Shown in pieces: positions 8,294 through 17,089 of a stretch of DNA of 64,000 nucleotides. Positions within the stretch are counted from its first letter, which is position 1, and each line of letters begins with the position of its first letter. The position numbers and the translations under genes are program-made. The notes under the pieces are model-generated. The model was not told the DNA's origin and did not search any database. It worked only from the letters and a program-made list of their open reading frames with translations. The stretch comes from Palsa-504 sp963705835 (lineage in GTDB: Bacteria > Actinomycetota > Actinomycetes > Streptosporangiales > Streptosporangiaceae): NCBI GenBank assembly GCA_963705835.1, contig CAVPLC010000088.1, positions 95,234 to 159,233 of the forward strand. Reading direction: 5' to 3'.

Positions 8294-9583
8294 GTGAACA
8301 AGCACATTCCAGCCGCGGCAGGAGGCATCGTGCTGCTCGGCCTCGCGCTGGGCTCCGGCGCGGGCACCGCGTCGGCGGCGGGCACCGCGGGCACCCGCGA
8401 CGCCACCTTCGGCAGCGGCGGCATCGTGGTGACCAACCTGGGAGCGGACCCGTTCGGGAACGCGATCCAGGGCAACGTTTCCGCTGCCGCCCTGCAGTCC
8501 GACGGCGACATCGTGGTCTCCGTCGTGAACACCGCGACGGGCGACTCCGGACTGCTGCGGTACCTGCCGAACGGGACCAGGGACACCACGTTCGGCAACG
8601 GCGGCTTCGCCGCGTTCCCAGCCGACGCCAACCCCGCCGGGGGCTTCTCGCCGAAACTCGCGGTGCAGTCCGACGACAAGATTCTCGCGGCCACGCAGGC
8701 CATCGCGCCCAACGGGAGCGGCGAGTTCGCGGTCGTCCGGTTCAACGCCAACGGCTCCGTGGATCAGGGCTTCGGCCACGGCGGCGTGGCCGCCAGCATG
8801 CTGCCGGATTCCGGCGTCCAGGGCGCGCAGGACGTGCTGGTGCAGCCGGACGGTAAGATCCTGGCCGGCGGCGAGGCCGTGTCCAACACCGTTGAGGGGG
8901 TGTTCGACGGCGGGCTCGTCCGCTTCAACCCGGACGGCAGCGTCGATCAGGGCTTCGGCACCGGCGGGCAGGTGCTGGTCCGCAACGATCCGTTCACCAC
9001 GCTGGGACTGGACGCCAGCGGAGACATCTTCACGTTGTCGGTCGGCCCGGGCGCGACGACGGCGGGCCGCCTGGAGTTCAGCCCGGCGGGCCGGCAAGAC
9101 GCCAGCGTCACCCCGGCCGCCATCACCGTCAGCTCGCGAGGCAGCCTGGCCGACTTCCTGCCCAGCGGCGGTTTCGTGATCTCCGGCGAGGCGTTCCCGG
9201 ACGGGTTCAAGGACGGCGACCTCCAGGTCAGCCGGCACAACCCGGACGGCAGCCTGGCCTCGGCCACCGCGCCGTTCGACTGGGGCAAGACCATCGATCC
9301 CCGCAGTGACGGCGCCGGCGCGCTGGCCATCCAGGCCAACGGGCAGGCGCTGGTCAGCGAGGGCGGGTTCCAGGGCGCCCAGAAGGTGGCGCGCTACAAC
9401 GCCGGCGGAAGCTTTGACGCCGGCTTCGGCACCGGCGGCGTGGCGAGCACCCAGGTCCAGGACAACGACAGCGCGGCCGTGCTGCTCACCCAGCCGGACG
9501 GGAAGATCCTCGCCATCGGCTCCGCGCAGAACACCACCACCGGCGTGGTCGACGTGCTCTTGGTCCGCTACCTCGCCTCGTAG
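8294..9583 (+). CDS. Secreted delta-60 repeat protein
   Basis: A 429-residue exported protein with a signal peptide of about 30 residues (ends near TASAAG). It contains at least five delta-60 repeats, each recognisable by G-(T/S)-x-D-x-x-F-G-x-G-G followed later by V-Q-(P/S)-D-(G/D)-K-I-L. The repeat family forms propeller-like extracellular domains found in adhesins and large surface proteins. The GTG start is preceded by GAAGGCAG. It follows the WAVG-repeat protein on the same strand. No enzymatic motif is visible. Confidence 0.87.
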   Translation: MNKHIPAAAGGIVLLGLALGSGAGTASAAGTAGTRDATFGSGGIVVTNLGADPFGNAIQGNVSAAALQSDGDIVVSVVNTATGDSGLLRYLPNGTRDTTFGNGGFAAFPADANPAGGFSPKLAVQSDDKILAATQAIAPNGSGEFAVVRFNANGSVDQGFGHGGVAASMLPDSGVQGAQDVLVQPDGKILAGGEAVSNTVEGVFDGGLVRFNPDGSVDQGFGTGGQVLVRNDPFTTLGLDASGDIFTLSVGPGATTAGRLEFSPAGRQDASVTPAAITVSSRGSLADFLPSGGFVISGEAFPDGFKDGDLQVSRHNPDGSLASATAPFDWGKTIDPRSDGAGALAIQANGQALVSEGGFQGAQKVARYNAGGSFDAGFGTGGVASTQVQDNDSAAVLLTQPDGKILAIGSAQNTTTGVVDVLLVRYLAS

Positions 9584-9714
9584 CCAGCCCGACCGGTGCC
9601 GGCCCGCGCATGATGCACGGGCCGGCACTCGGCGTCTGAGCACGGCATCGATGACGGTATGTGAGAATCTCAGCGTAGGCGACGGCGGCCGGGAGGCCGG
9701 GAAGGAGCCCTGCC

Positions 9715-10938
9715 ATGTCCCAGACCCTGCCCCCGCCGCTGTTCGACCCGTTCGCGCCTGGTTTCACTGACGATCCCTACCCGCAGTACGCGGCGCTGCG
9801 CGCCGCGGCGCCGGCCTATCAGCATCCGTTCGGGTTCTGGCTGCTCACCTGCTATGACGATGTTTCCTGGCTGCTGCGGGCGAGCCTGTCGGTCGAGGAG
9901 CGCAACATCGCCGCGGGCCCGTTCACGGAGCTGCGCGAGCAGATGTACGGCGAGGAGGCCGCCCGCCCCCGCGGCGTGTCCATGCTCGACCGCGACCCGC
10001 CGGATCACACCCGGCTGCGCCGGCTGGTGTCGAAGGCCTTCACGCCGCGGGCCGTGCAGGCGCTGCGGCCGCGCATCACCGGCCTGGTCGACAGCATGCT
10101 CGACGCGGCGGAGCGAGAAGGCCGGGTGGATCTCGTCGACGCCCTGGCCTTCCCGTTGCCGTTCGCCGTGATCGCGGAGATGCTCGGCACGCCGCCGGCC
10201 GATCACGAGCGCATCAGGCAGCTGAGCGGCACGGTGGTCCGCTCGCTGGAGCCCGTCGCCGATCCCGCCCTGGCGGCGGCCATCGCGGCCGCGGACGGCG
10301 AGCTGCGCGCGACAGCGGCCGGCATGATCGCGTGGAAGCGCGCCAATCCCGCTGATGACCTGCTGACCGCGCTCATCAACGCCGAGGACGACGGCGACGT
10401 GCTCGACGACGACGAGCTGATCGCGCAGACCCTGCTGCTGTACATCGCCGGGCACGAGACGACGGTCAACCTCATCGCGGGCGGGACCCTGGCGCTGCTG
10501 CGCCATCCGGCCCAGCTCGCGCTGCTGCGAGACGATCCCGCCCTGATCGCCAACGCCGTGGAGGAACTGCTCCGTTACGACAGCCCGGTGCAGGTGAGCA
10601 GGCGGATCACCACCGAACCGGTCAGCATCTCCGGTGTCACGATCCCAGCCGGGGCCTTCGTCATGGCCAGTCTGGGCTCGGCCAACCGGGACGAGGGGTT
10701 CTGGGGGCCGGACGCCGCCGAACTCAGGCTCGGCCGGGAGAACGCACGCCAGCACGTCTCGTTCGGCGCCGGGCCGCATCACTGCCTGGGCGCGTCGCTG
10801 GCCAGGCTCGAGGCCTCGATCGCCCTCGCGCGGCTGACCGCCCGGTTCCCCGGGCTCGCCCTCGACGGCCAGGTCGTCTGGAACGGCCGGATCAACCTGC
10901 GCGGACCCGCACACCTGCCAGTATCGCTGGGCACGTAG
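9715..10938 (+). CDS. Cytochrome P450
   Basis: A soluble bacterial P450 of 407 residues. The I-helix oxygen-activation motif is AGHETT (about residues 245-250), the K-helix ExxR is in EELLRYDSPVQ (about 283-287), and the haem loop is FGAGPHHCLG with Cys357 as thiolate ligand. Overall it resembles CYP107-type enzymes that hydroxylate natural products or xenobiotics. An AAGGAG ribosome site precedes the ATG. No ferredoxin or reductase gene is adjacent, so redox partners must come from elsewhere. Confidence 0.95.
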   Translation: MSQTLPPPLFDPFAPGFTDDPYPQYAALRAAAPAYQHPFGFWLLTCYDDVSWLLRASLSVEERNIAAGPFTELREQMYGEEAARPRGVSMLDRDPPDHTRLRRLVSKAFTPRAVQALRPRITGLVDSMLDAAEREGRVDLVDALAFPLPFAVIAEMLGTPPADHERIRQLSGTVVRSLEPVADPALAAAIAAADGELRATAAGMIAWKRANPADDLLTALINAEDDGDVLDDDELIAQTLLLYIAGHETTVNLIAGGTLALLRHPAQLALLRDDPALIANAVEELLRYDSPVQVSRRITTEPVSISGVTIPAGAFVMASLGSANRDEGFWGPDAAELRLGRENARQHVSFGAGPHHCLGASLARLEASIALARLTARFPGLALDGQVVWNGRINLRGPAHLPVSLGT

Positions 10939-11190
10939 CCCGGGTCGCTGACCCCGAGCCGGGTCCCGCGCGGAGGGGCGACCACGATCCGGCAATCCGG
11001 ATACCCGTGCCCATTGACGGCCAGCCGGTCACGCCATCGCCCGGCAGAATTGGTCCCGGATCTATTGATCTGATTGGACCTTACCGGCAGGACCCATTCC
11101 TGTCAGGGTCGAGGTGCATCCCTGACCTATGGCTCATGCGCTGATCATGGGCGCGGGCCGGCACGGCCGACGATGACAGGAAGGATTCCG

Positions 11191-11589
11191 ATGAGCGAGT
11201 TCACCGTCACCCGTACCCTGAAGGCCCCGCATGAAAGGGTCTGGCAGGTCCTCACGCAACCCAGCCACTTCGAGGGCTGGCTTCCCGCCAAGCCGGGGAC
11301 GGCGGTGCTGGACGTGCGGACCGGAGGGTCTTGGCAGGCGACCGTCATCTCCTCTGACGGTGAGGAGATCGCGCTGACCGGACGCTACGACGAGGTGTCC
11401 GAGCCGGAACGCCTGGTGATGACGGTGCCCGGCGACGCGGTCACGGCGATCACGCTGACTCCCGCCGCGCGCGACACCACGCAGATCGCCTACGCCTTCG
11501 ACGTCGATGAGTCCATGCACACCATGGTCACGCAAAGTGTCGATGATGTCCTCGGCCGGGTTTCCGCGGTCCTGGCTGGGATCGCGTAG
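11191..11589 (+). CDS. SRPBCC (AHSA1/Bet v 1-like) domain protein
   Basis: A 132-residue START-like protein: an opening strand FTVTRTLKAPHERVWQVLTQPSHFEGWLP, a central GGSWQATV/GEEIALTGRYDEV, LVMTVPGDAVTAITLTP, and a long final helix beginning SVDDVLGRVSAVL. This is the AHSA1 layout, which binds hydrophobic ligands or co-chaperones. GGAAGGA lies just before the ATG at 11191. The open frame extends further upstream but not in protein-like sequence. Confidence 0.82.
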   Translation: MSEFTVTRTLKAPHERVWQVLTQPSHFEGWLPAKPGTAVLDVRTGGSWQATVISSDGEEIALTGRYDEVSEPERLVMTVPGDAVTAITLTPAARDTTQIAYAFDVDESMHTMVTQSVDDVLGRVSAVLAGIA

Positions 11590-11769
11590 GAGGGCAGGCT
11601 GCTGGCTAGCCTGGGCATCGGCCAGGCCGACGTGTTCGGCTACAGCCCCGCCGCCCTGCCGATGCCGTCGCGCGGCCCGCAGCTGGACGCGGGGCTCAGC
11701 ATGCCGTGTCGACCAGCTTGGCGTGCTTGGGTCTGCTGGAGCTGGCGCCGTCCTGCGGGTTTAGGATCA

Positions 11770-11926
11770 ACCTGATGGCTGGAACCGTAGGTACCGGGTC
11801 CTCGACGACGGCGAGCGGATCGAGGGTACCTGGTGTCACGTGTTCATTAAGAACGGGCCGACTTGTTTCCTGGCCGACCTGAAGGTCTACGCGGACGGAC
11901 TGATCGACTGCGGGGTTGGCTTGCAG
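11770..11926 (+). pseudogene. Truncated small conserved protein (DUF7638-like fragment)
   Basis: One frame reads YRVLDDGERIEGTWCHVFIK, then a tract ending LKVYADGLIDCG. It resembles a small conserved domain protein in which the sequence would continue with about 30-40 more residues. No start codon precedes it (a stop lies just before), and it breaks into transposase-like sequence immediately after. I read it as a gene interrupted by an insertion sequence. The domain name is from memory and is tentative. Confidence 0.4.
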
Positions 11927-12090
11927 GATGAGAAATCGTTCCGCATGTCCAGGCACGACCTGCAGGCCAGGCCCGTCTACCACCACAGGCGCGACTCGAT
12001 CGTGCGCACCGGCACGCCGCTACCGGACGATCGAGGTCTGCGCCGGTGCACACACTGTTACCGCCGCAGACCTCCTGCCCGACGACGTCA
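11927..12090 (+). pseudogene. Transposase C-terminal fragment (IS1634-like)
   Basis: The frame contains EKSFRMSRHDLQARPVYHHR followed by RDSI, a segment recalled from the C-terminal catalytic part of IS1634-type DDE transposases. After it the frame shifts or a deletion occurs, and RTIEVCAGAHTVTAADLLPDD, resembling the family's tail, follows in another frame. No terminal inverted repeats or full transposase are present. This is the debris of an insertion sequence next to the GH26 gene. Confidence 0.5.
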
Positions 12091-12158
12091 ACCACGCCCG
12101 GACCGCATCCACCGGCACTCAAGTGCGCACTAATTTGGCCCAGCTCAGGTTACAGTTG

Positions 12159-13331
12159 ATGATCAAGCTAAAAATGCCCAAGGCAATGTGGCGAGTAATC
12201 CTTACCAGCCTTGTAGTCATTGTTGGCAATACTGCCTTGACCGAGCCTGCCTGGAAAGAATCGTCAGCGTCGACCAGCCCGGGCAACCCAGCCATCACGA
12301 CGTCTGGCGCTGTGGATTCTGAGCTAAAAGCGCTCTTGAACGATGGTGGGCCAAATTCCACCACGTCCGCCCGTCACAACTCAAACAGCTCTGCTCTGGT
12401 CGCGGCAGCGGCGGGCGCTGATAATAAGCAGTTCTACCAGCTAGGTGAATTGCTGGTACGGGATGGACTCGCCAACACCATTATCAATCTCAGCCGCGAG
12501 ATGAACGGCTGGTGGTACGCATGGAGCGAGTGGCACGCGCCGTCATCTGAACTCGATGCTTTCATCCTTGCCTGGCGGCAAGTCGTCACGACTATGCGAT
12601 CGGTGCCCGGTGAGCATTTCAAGTTCTTGTGGACCATTTATCCCGGGGGGGCAACGGTAGCGGAGTGCTGGCCTGGCGGCGCATACGTCGACTACGTGGG
12701 AACGGATATCTTCGACTGGCACGGCGACCCTAACGGCACGTACCCGCACACCGCATCCGGCGCGCTCGACTGGACCCTTCACTGGCAGCAGACCCTGACT
12801 GCCGCCCCAGGCGGATTGGACTGGATAGCCCAATTCTCCAAGCTCACTGGCAAGCCCATCGTCATCCCTGAGTGGGGCCTGGACTTCCACACCTTCGGCG
12901 GGCAAGACGACACGTATTTCCTTGTCCAGATGACGGCATGGCTGAAGGCTCATCACGCTATCGGCCTTTACTGGATACAGGGCCACGTTACTTGGTCCGG
13001 CTGGCCTGGCGGCCCGTTGCTGGCTAACGTGGGCGCATCGGCGCAAGGTTACAGCCCTGGTGCTGTCAATGGCATGGGGAAGCTACTGGGCGGGCATCTG
13101 CAGTACGCGGCTGTCTATCTGAAGGACCAGGAGACAATATCGGACGCCACGGCGCAGCCTGTTCTAGCTCCGTGGGAATACGCGGGCTACCTGTTGGTTC
13201 TGAGCGTCGATATCATTCCGAACCCGCCGATCGTTAAATCCTATTCCGGACCGCCCGAGCCCGGAAGCAAGCCTTACCAGCTTTCCAGCTACCCCGACGC
13301 GGTAGCTGCACTCAGGCAAGGACTCGGATGA
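12159..13331 (+). CDS. Secreted GH26-like beta-mannanase/xylanase
   Basis: About 390 residues with an N-terminal hydrophobic signal segment (about 12-30). The catalytic (beta/alpha)8 domain carries the GH26 acid/base motif in LSREMNGWWYAWS and a probable nucleophile Glu in PIVIPEWGLDFH late in the barrel. GH26 enzymes cut beta-1,4-mannan or related glycans outside the cell. Its base composition is visibly more A/T-rich than its neighbours and it abuts insertion-sequence debris, both signs of acquisition by transfer. Codon style resembles the exopolysaccharide island at 31.6-36.7 kb. Start choice between ATG 12159 and ATG 12174 is uncertain. Confidence 0.75.
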   Translation: MIKLKMPKAMWRVILTSLVVIVGNTALTEPAWKESSASTSPGNPAITTSGAVDSELKALLNDGGPNSTTSARHNSNSSALVAAAAGADNKQFYQLGELLVRDGLANTIINLSREMNGWWYAWSEWHAPSSELDAFILAWRQVVTTMRSVPGEHFKFLWTIYPGGATVAECWPGGAYVDYVGTDIFDWHGDPNGTYPHTASGALDWTLHWQQTLTAAPGGLDWIAQFSKLTGKPIVIPEWGLDFHTFGGQDDTYFLVQMTAWLKAHHAIGLYWIQGHVTWSGWPGGPLLANVGASAQGYSPGAVNGMGKLLGGHLQYAAVYLKDQETISDATAQPVLAPWEYAGYLLVLSVDIIPNPPIVKSYSGPPEPGSKPYQLSSYPDAVAALRQGLG

Positions 13332-13411
13332 TTTCGAGGTGAAAATCGATGCCATGCTATTGAAAGCGGGGGCCGTGCGTCGGCGTCGCTGGATGCCTTC
13401 GCCAAAGGGCC

Positions 13412-14108
13412 GTGGCCGGATTCGCGGTCGAGGACCCCGGCTTGGTGATCGAGCCTGCGGCGCTGGCAGCGGCCAGGCGGTCGCTGGATTCCTCCGGCCT
13501 GCTACTCCTGGGCGAGATGCACGGCGTCCGGGAGAACCCCCTGCTCATCCGGGCGCTCATGCAGGCGTTCGGGCTCACCAGCCTGGCCCTGGAATGGCCC
13601 GATGACCTGGCACCGGTGATCCAGGCGTTCCTAGCCGGCGAGACGCTGGCCGATCACCCGTGGCTGTGGGGCGGCGATGGCCGGATTACCGCTGGTCACC
13701 TGGCGGTGCTGGCCGAACGCGCCGCGGCCGGGCCGTTGAAGGTGATCTTGTTCGAACGGGGTCATAGGCGCGAGCTGGAGCTGGTCCCAGCGCGATGAGG
13801 CGATGGCCCGCCGCCTGCTGGCCGGCTCCCCCTCCGGGGCCCGCACGCTGGCGGTAGCTGGCAATGCCCACATTCCGGCCAGTCCCACCGACCTGGGCAC
13901 CCCGCTGGGCGCCTGGCTGGCCCGGCAGCGGCCGGGCATCCGGGAGATCCAGATCAGGTACGGCAGCGGGCGTTTCTGGAACTTCAAGTCACGCCGGTTC
14001 GCCCGCCGCGCCAGCCCGCACGGGCCGGCACGGCTACGCCAGGACACCGGCGAGCTCGTCCTGGACCTGCCCGCGGCCACCGAGGCGGTCGTACCCCAGA
14101 GACCTTAG
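13412..14108 (+). CDS. ChaN-like (haem-binding uptake/erythromycin esterase-like fold) protein, frameshifted
   Basis: Two frames join into one protein of about 230 residues. The first has LLLLGEMHGVRENPLLI, with Glu/His typical of the ChaN/TraB-like and erythromycin-esterase-like superfamily, and SLALEWPDDLAPVI. The second has ARTLAVAGNAHIPASP, containing the late conserved His. The frame changes at about 13754, where an extra A in TTCGAACGGGG explains it; removing one base restores FDGVIGASWSWSQRDEAMARR. The function in actinobacteria is unknown. The frameshift is probably a sequencing error. Confidence 0.65.
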
Positions 14109-14305
14109 CCATCGCCACCAGCCGCTCCTCGGCCAGCTCACCCAGCGTGGAACTCACGAATACCCGCAGCCGCTGGTCAGGAGTCTGAATGAGCGGGTGG
14201 CCTTCGGGCAGCACCGGCGGCGCCGGGGCCGGCTCCTGACTGACAGGGTCGATGGTGGGCCTGTCAGTGCCGGGCTGGCCAGACGGGGTGGGCGGAAATG
14301 ATTGC
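14109..14305 (-). pseudogene. N-terminal fragment of a DUF4062-type protein
   Basis: On the minus strand a short frame reads LPEGHPLIQTPDQRLRVFVSS followed by TLGELAEER, the characteristic opening of DUF4062 domains (TIR-like fold) found fused to regulators in actinobacteria. The match stops after about 60 codons at the 3' end of the ChaN-like gene. Just upstream on the same strand (about 14278-14380) IHWPVKIKATYDPDQAI resembles the tail of an FAD-linked oxidase. This roughly 300-base gap thus contains gene scraps, not a complete gene. Confidence 0.45.
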
Positions 14306-14403
14306 CTGGTCGGGGTCGTAGGTGGCCTTGATTTTGACCGGCCAGTGGATAGCCAGCTGGATAGCCCGGCGTGCCTTGGCTGCTGCCGGGTGGCGCGAGT
14401 TGC

Positions 14404-16899
14404 TTAGCGCGGAGGCGCGACCGGCACCGTCGTATCCGGGCGCACAGGCAGGACCTGTACAAGCTGGTCACGCGAGGTGATTCCGAGCTTGACGAACACT
14501 TTCCGCAGGTGATAGGCGACGGTCGCACGGCTGATGAACAATTGCGCGGCGATCTCCGGGTTTGAGGCACCCCGGCCGGCCAGCCGGGCAATCAGCGCTT
14601 CCTGCGCCGTGAGGGGGTCGGTCGTGTCGACAGCACGTTCGCGGGCCTGCCCGCCGGCCGCCCGCAGCTCGATGCGCGCCCGGCCGGCAAACGCCGCGGC
14701 GCCGATCGAGTCGAAGATCTCGTACGCGCGGCCGAGCTGATCGCGGGCGTCACGTCTGCGCCGCTGGCGGCGCAGCCACTCGCCGTACAGCAGGCGGGCG
14801 CGAGCCAGATCCACCCGCAGGCCAGCGCGGCCGAAGCGGTCGATCGCCTCGCGGTACAGGTTCTCCGCATCCTCGCCGTCGCTGACCAGCGCCCGCGAGC
14901 GGGCCTCGGCACCCAGCGCCCAGTCGGTCCCGCACGCGCGGGCGATGCCGGAGAGCCGCTGCAGCGCGCCGGCCGCGCGCTCGGGTACCCCGCTGCGCAC
15001 CGCCGCCTCGACGAGCTCGACGAGCTCGACGCTGGCGAACTGCACCGCAGGGGAGTCCTCGCTCGCCCGCTGCGCCGCGGCCAGCGCCTCCTCATAGCGG
15101 CCCAGGCTGTTGCACAGCACCGCGTCCGCCCAATGCACGAAGCTGAGCGCTCGACCCTCACCCCGGCGCTCCGCGTCGTCGGTGGCGGTCTGGAGCAGGT
15201 GAGCGGCTTGTGCTTCCCGGCCGCGGAAGACGGCCAGGGCCAGGGCGCCGTACGGCGCGATGCTGCTCCCGGTCGCCTCGGTGACCGACTCGGCCTGCGC
15301 CACCAGCGAGGCGGCCTCGGCGAACTCCCCAGCGAACAGGTGCACCGTCGCGCGCATGTTAAAAACGATGGGAAGCGTGACAAGCGCACCAGCGTCACGG
15401 GCGAGCGTGACCTGGCGGTCGGACAGCACGTCCCAGCTGGCGTAGTCCCACACAATCAGCGCGGCGCGGCAGGACAGCCAGAGCCAGCGCAGCCCCTCTT
15501 CCCTGGAGACATCCGTCCCGCGGAAGGCGCTGACCGCCTGGCGGAGCACCGGCGCCCCCGCCGGGTAGCCCTCGCAGATCAGCAGGGCCAGGCCATCCAG
15601 CAGCAGATCGGGCCCGCGCAGCGGCCCCGGCGGCGGCGGCGCCGCACGCGCCGCCTCGGCGACCTCCCGCATCCCGCCACCAAGCGCCAGGCGGCCGACG
15701 AATGTCGCGGCGGCCATCGCGTCCAGGTACGTCTCACGCGCCAGCCCCATGTCGAGCGGCTCGAACTGCCGGGCCGCCTTCAACAGCAGCGGGGGTGCGT
15801 CACTGCCGCGGCTGGAGGAGAACGCGATCTGGCCGCGCAGCAAGTCCGCCCGGGCCCGCCGGAACTCATCCGGCGGCCCGGCCTCCGCGGTGGCCAGCAG
15901 TCGCAGGGTCGCATCGAGGGAGCCGGCCTGGTAACTGGCCTGCGCCGCGGCCAGCGCCCGCTCCGCCCGGCGCGCCGGGTCCAGGGTCAGGGCGGCCGCG
16001 CGCTCCAGGAACGCGGCCGCCGCGGCCAGCCCGCCGCGCGCCTGGGCCCGGCCCGCCGACCGCTCCAGCTCCGACGCGACCTCCTCATCAGGCCCCGGCG
16101 TCGCCTGCGCGCGGTGCCAGGCCCGCCGATCCGGGTCGGCCTGCGGATCGGTCGCGTCGGCCAGCGCCTGGTGCGCGGCCCGCCGGTCGGGCGGCGACGC
16201 GGCCCGGTACACCGCCGACCGCACCAGCGGGTGACGGAACATCACCCGCTGGCCGATCGTCAGCAACCCGGCGTCCGACGCGGGCGCGATCGCCCCGGCC
16301 CCGATCCCGAGCCGCTGCGCCGCCCGCCATACCAGCGCCGGCTCCCCGGCCGGCTCCGCCGCGGCGACCAGCATCAGCCGCTGGGTGGCGGCCGGCAGAA
16401 CCTCCAGCCGCCGCCGGAAACTATCCTCAATCCGCCCCGACAACCCCGGCGCCCCCGGCGCCCCGGGCACACTGGGCACACCCTGCGGCAGCTCAAGCAA
16501 GGCTAGCGGATTGCCCCGCGTCTCCGCGACGATGCGGTCCCGCACCCGCTCATCCAGCGGCCCCCTGATCACTGAGCTGAGCAGCTCCCGCGCGTCGCCC
16601 GCACCCAGGCCCCCGACCAGCAGTTCCGGCAGTCCCCGGTACTCCTCGCCCTCCTCACGTGTGGCGAACACCAGCGCGACCGGCTCGGCCAGCAGCCGGC
16701 GCGCCACAAACGCCAGCGCCGGGGACAGGTTCTGACCGCCCGCCCGCTTGCCCGCGTGCACCTGGGGAATGTCGCCTTCGTGCTTGAAGCCGTCGCTGCG
16801 CAGCTTGAGGACGACGGGCCCGGCGAGCGCCGGGAGATTCCAGGCGAGATTGGCCTCCCCGGCGCGCCTGTTCTTCAGCAGGGTTCCCAGAAGGGGCAC
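14404..16899 (-). CDS. PEBP N-terminus fused in frame to a LAL-type LuxR regulator lacking its Walker A part
   Basis: 831 codons in one frame. Residues 1-60 look like the start of a YbhB/YbcL (phosphatidylethanolamine-binding) protein: LAWNLPALAGP, FKHEGDIPQVHAGKRAGGQNLSPAL. From about residue 63 it becomes a large ATP-binding LuxR (LAL) regulator: FVARRLLAEPVALVFATRE, the ETRGNPLALLELP region, long TPR-like helical repeats, and a C-terminal LuxR HTH (LTAQEALIARLAGRGASNPE...TVAYHLRKVFVKLG). The LAL Walker A/B segment is missing. A GGAGG precedes the GTG start. This is a fusion by deletion or a mis-join; as it stands it would not bind ATP normally. Confidence 0.75.
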   Translation of the reverse strand: MPLLGTLLKNRRAGEANLAWNLPALAGPVVLKLRSDGFKHEGDIPQVHAGKRAGGQNLSPALAFVARRLLAEPVALVFATREEGEEYRGLPELLVGGLGAGDARELLSSVIRGPLDERVRDRIVAETRGNPLALLELPQGVPSVPGAPGAPGLSGRIEDSFRRRLEVLPAATQRLMLVAAAEPAGEPALVWRAAQRLGIGAGAIAPASDAGLLTIGQRVMFRHPLVRSAVYRAASPPDRRAAHQALADATDPQADPDRRAWHRAQATPGPDEEVASELERSAGRAQARGGLAAAAAFLERAAALTLDPARRAERALAAAQASYQAGSLDATLRLLATAEAGPPDEFRRARADLLRGQIAFSSSRGSDAPPLLLKAARQFEPLDMGLARETYLDAMAAATFVGRLALGGGMREVAEAARAAPPPPGPLRGPDLLLDGLALLICEGYPAGAPVLRQAVSAFRGTDVSREEGLRWLWLSCRAALIVWDYASWDVLSDRQVTLARDAGALVTLPIVFNMRATVHLFAGEFAEAASLVAQAESVTEATGSSIAPYGALALAVFRGREAQAAHLLQTATDDAERRGEGRALSFVHWADAVLCNSLGRYEEALAAAQRASEDSPAVQFASVELVELVEAAVRSGVPERAAGALQRLSGIARACGTDWALGAEARSRALVSDGEDAENLYREAIDRFGRAGLRVDLARARLLYGEWLRRQRRRRDARDQLGRAYEIFDSIGAAAFAGRARIELRAAGGQARERAVDTTDPLTAQEALIARLAGRGASNPEIAAQLFISRATVAYHLRKVFVKLGITSRDQLVQVLPVRPDTTVPVAPPR

Positions 16900-16939
16900 G
16901 GCGAGCCTCCCGTAAGGCGGGTGCTGGAGCGCCGAAATT

Positions 16940-17089
16940 CTAGAACACCACGAGCGCCTTTGGTGCCGTCCGGGCTAAGGGGCAAGGCGTGGACGCGGCC
17001 TCGACACCGCGGCGGGCAATGACCTCTGCGGCCGCGTCGATGAGTGCCCGGCGGGCATCCTTGTGTAGACCACCCGTGAGGAGGGACAT
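16940..17089 (-). pseudogene. N-terminal fragment of a TetR-family regulator
   Basis: A 49-codon minus-strand frame starting ATG at 17089 reads KDARRALIDAAAEVIARRGV followed by EAAS, the first helix of TetR DNA-binding domains, then degenerates into TPCPLARTAP and stops. The rest of the HTH and the ligand domain are absent. It overlaps the ribosome site of the ECF sigma gene on the other strand. This could be chance, but the helix-one match is good. Confidence 0.35.

Noticed and set aside
7484..9643. 719-codon minus-strand frame
   Set aside because: Shadow of the two secreted repeat proteins; repetitive composition mirrors the repeats of the plus strand.
15133..16506. 457-codon plus-strand frame opposite the LuxR regulator
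   Set aside because: Composition is that of a reverse frame; the minus strand carries clear LAL and HTH motifs.
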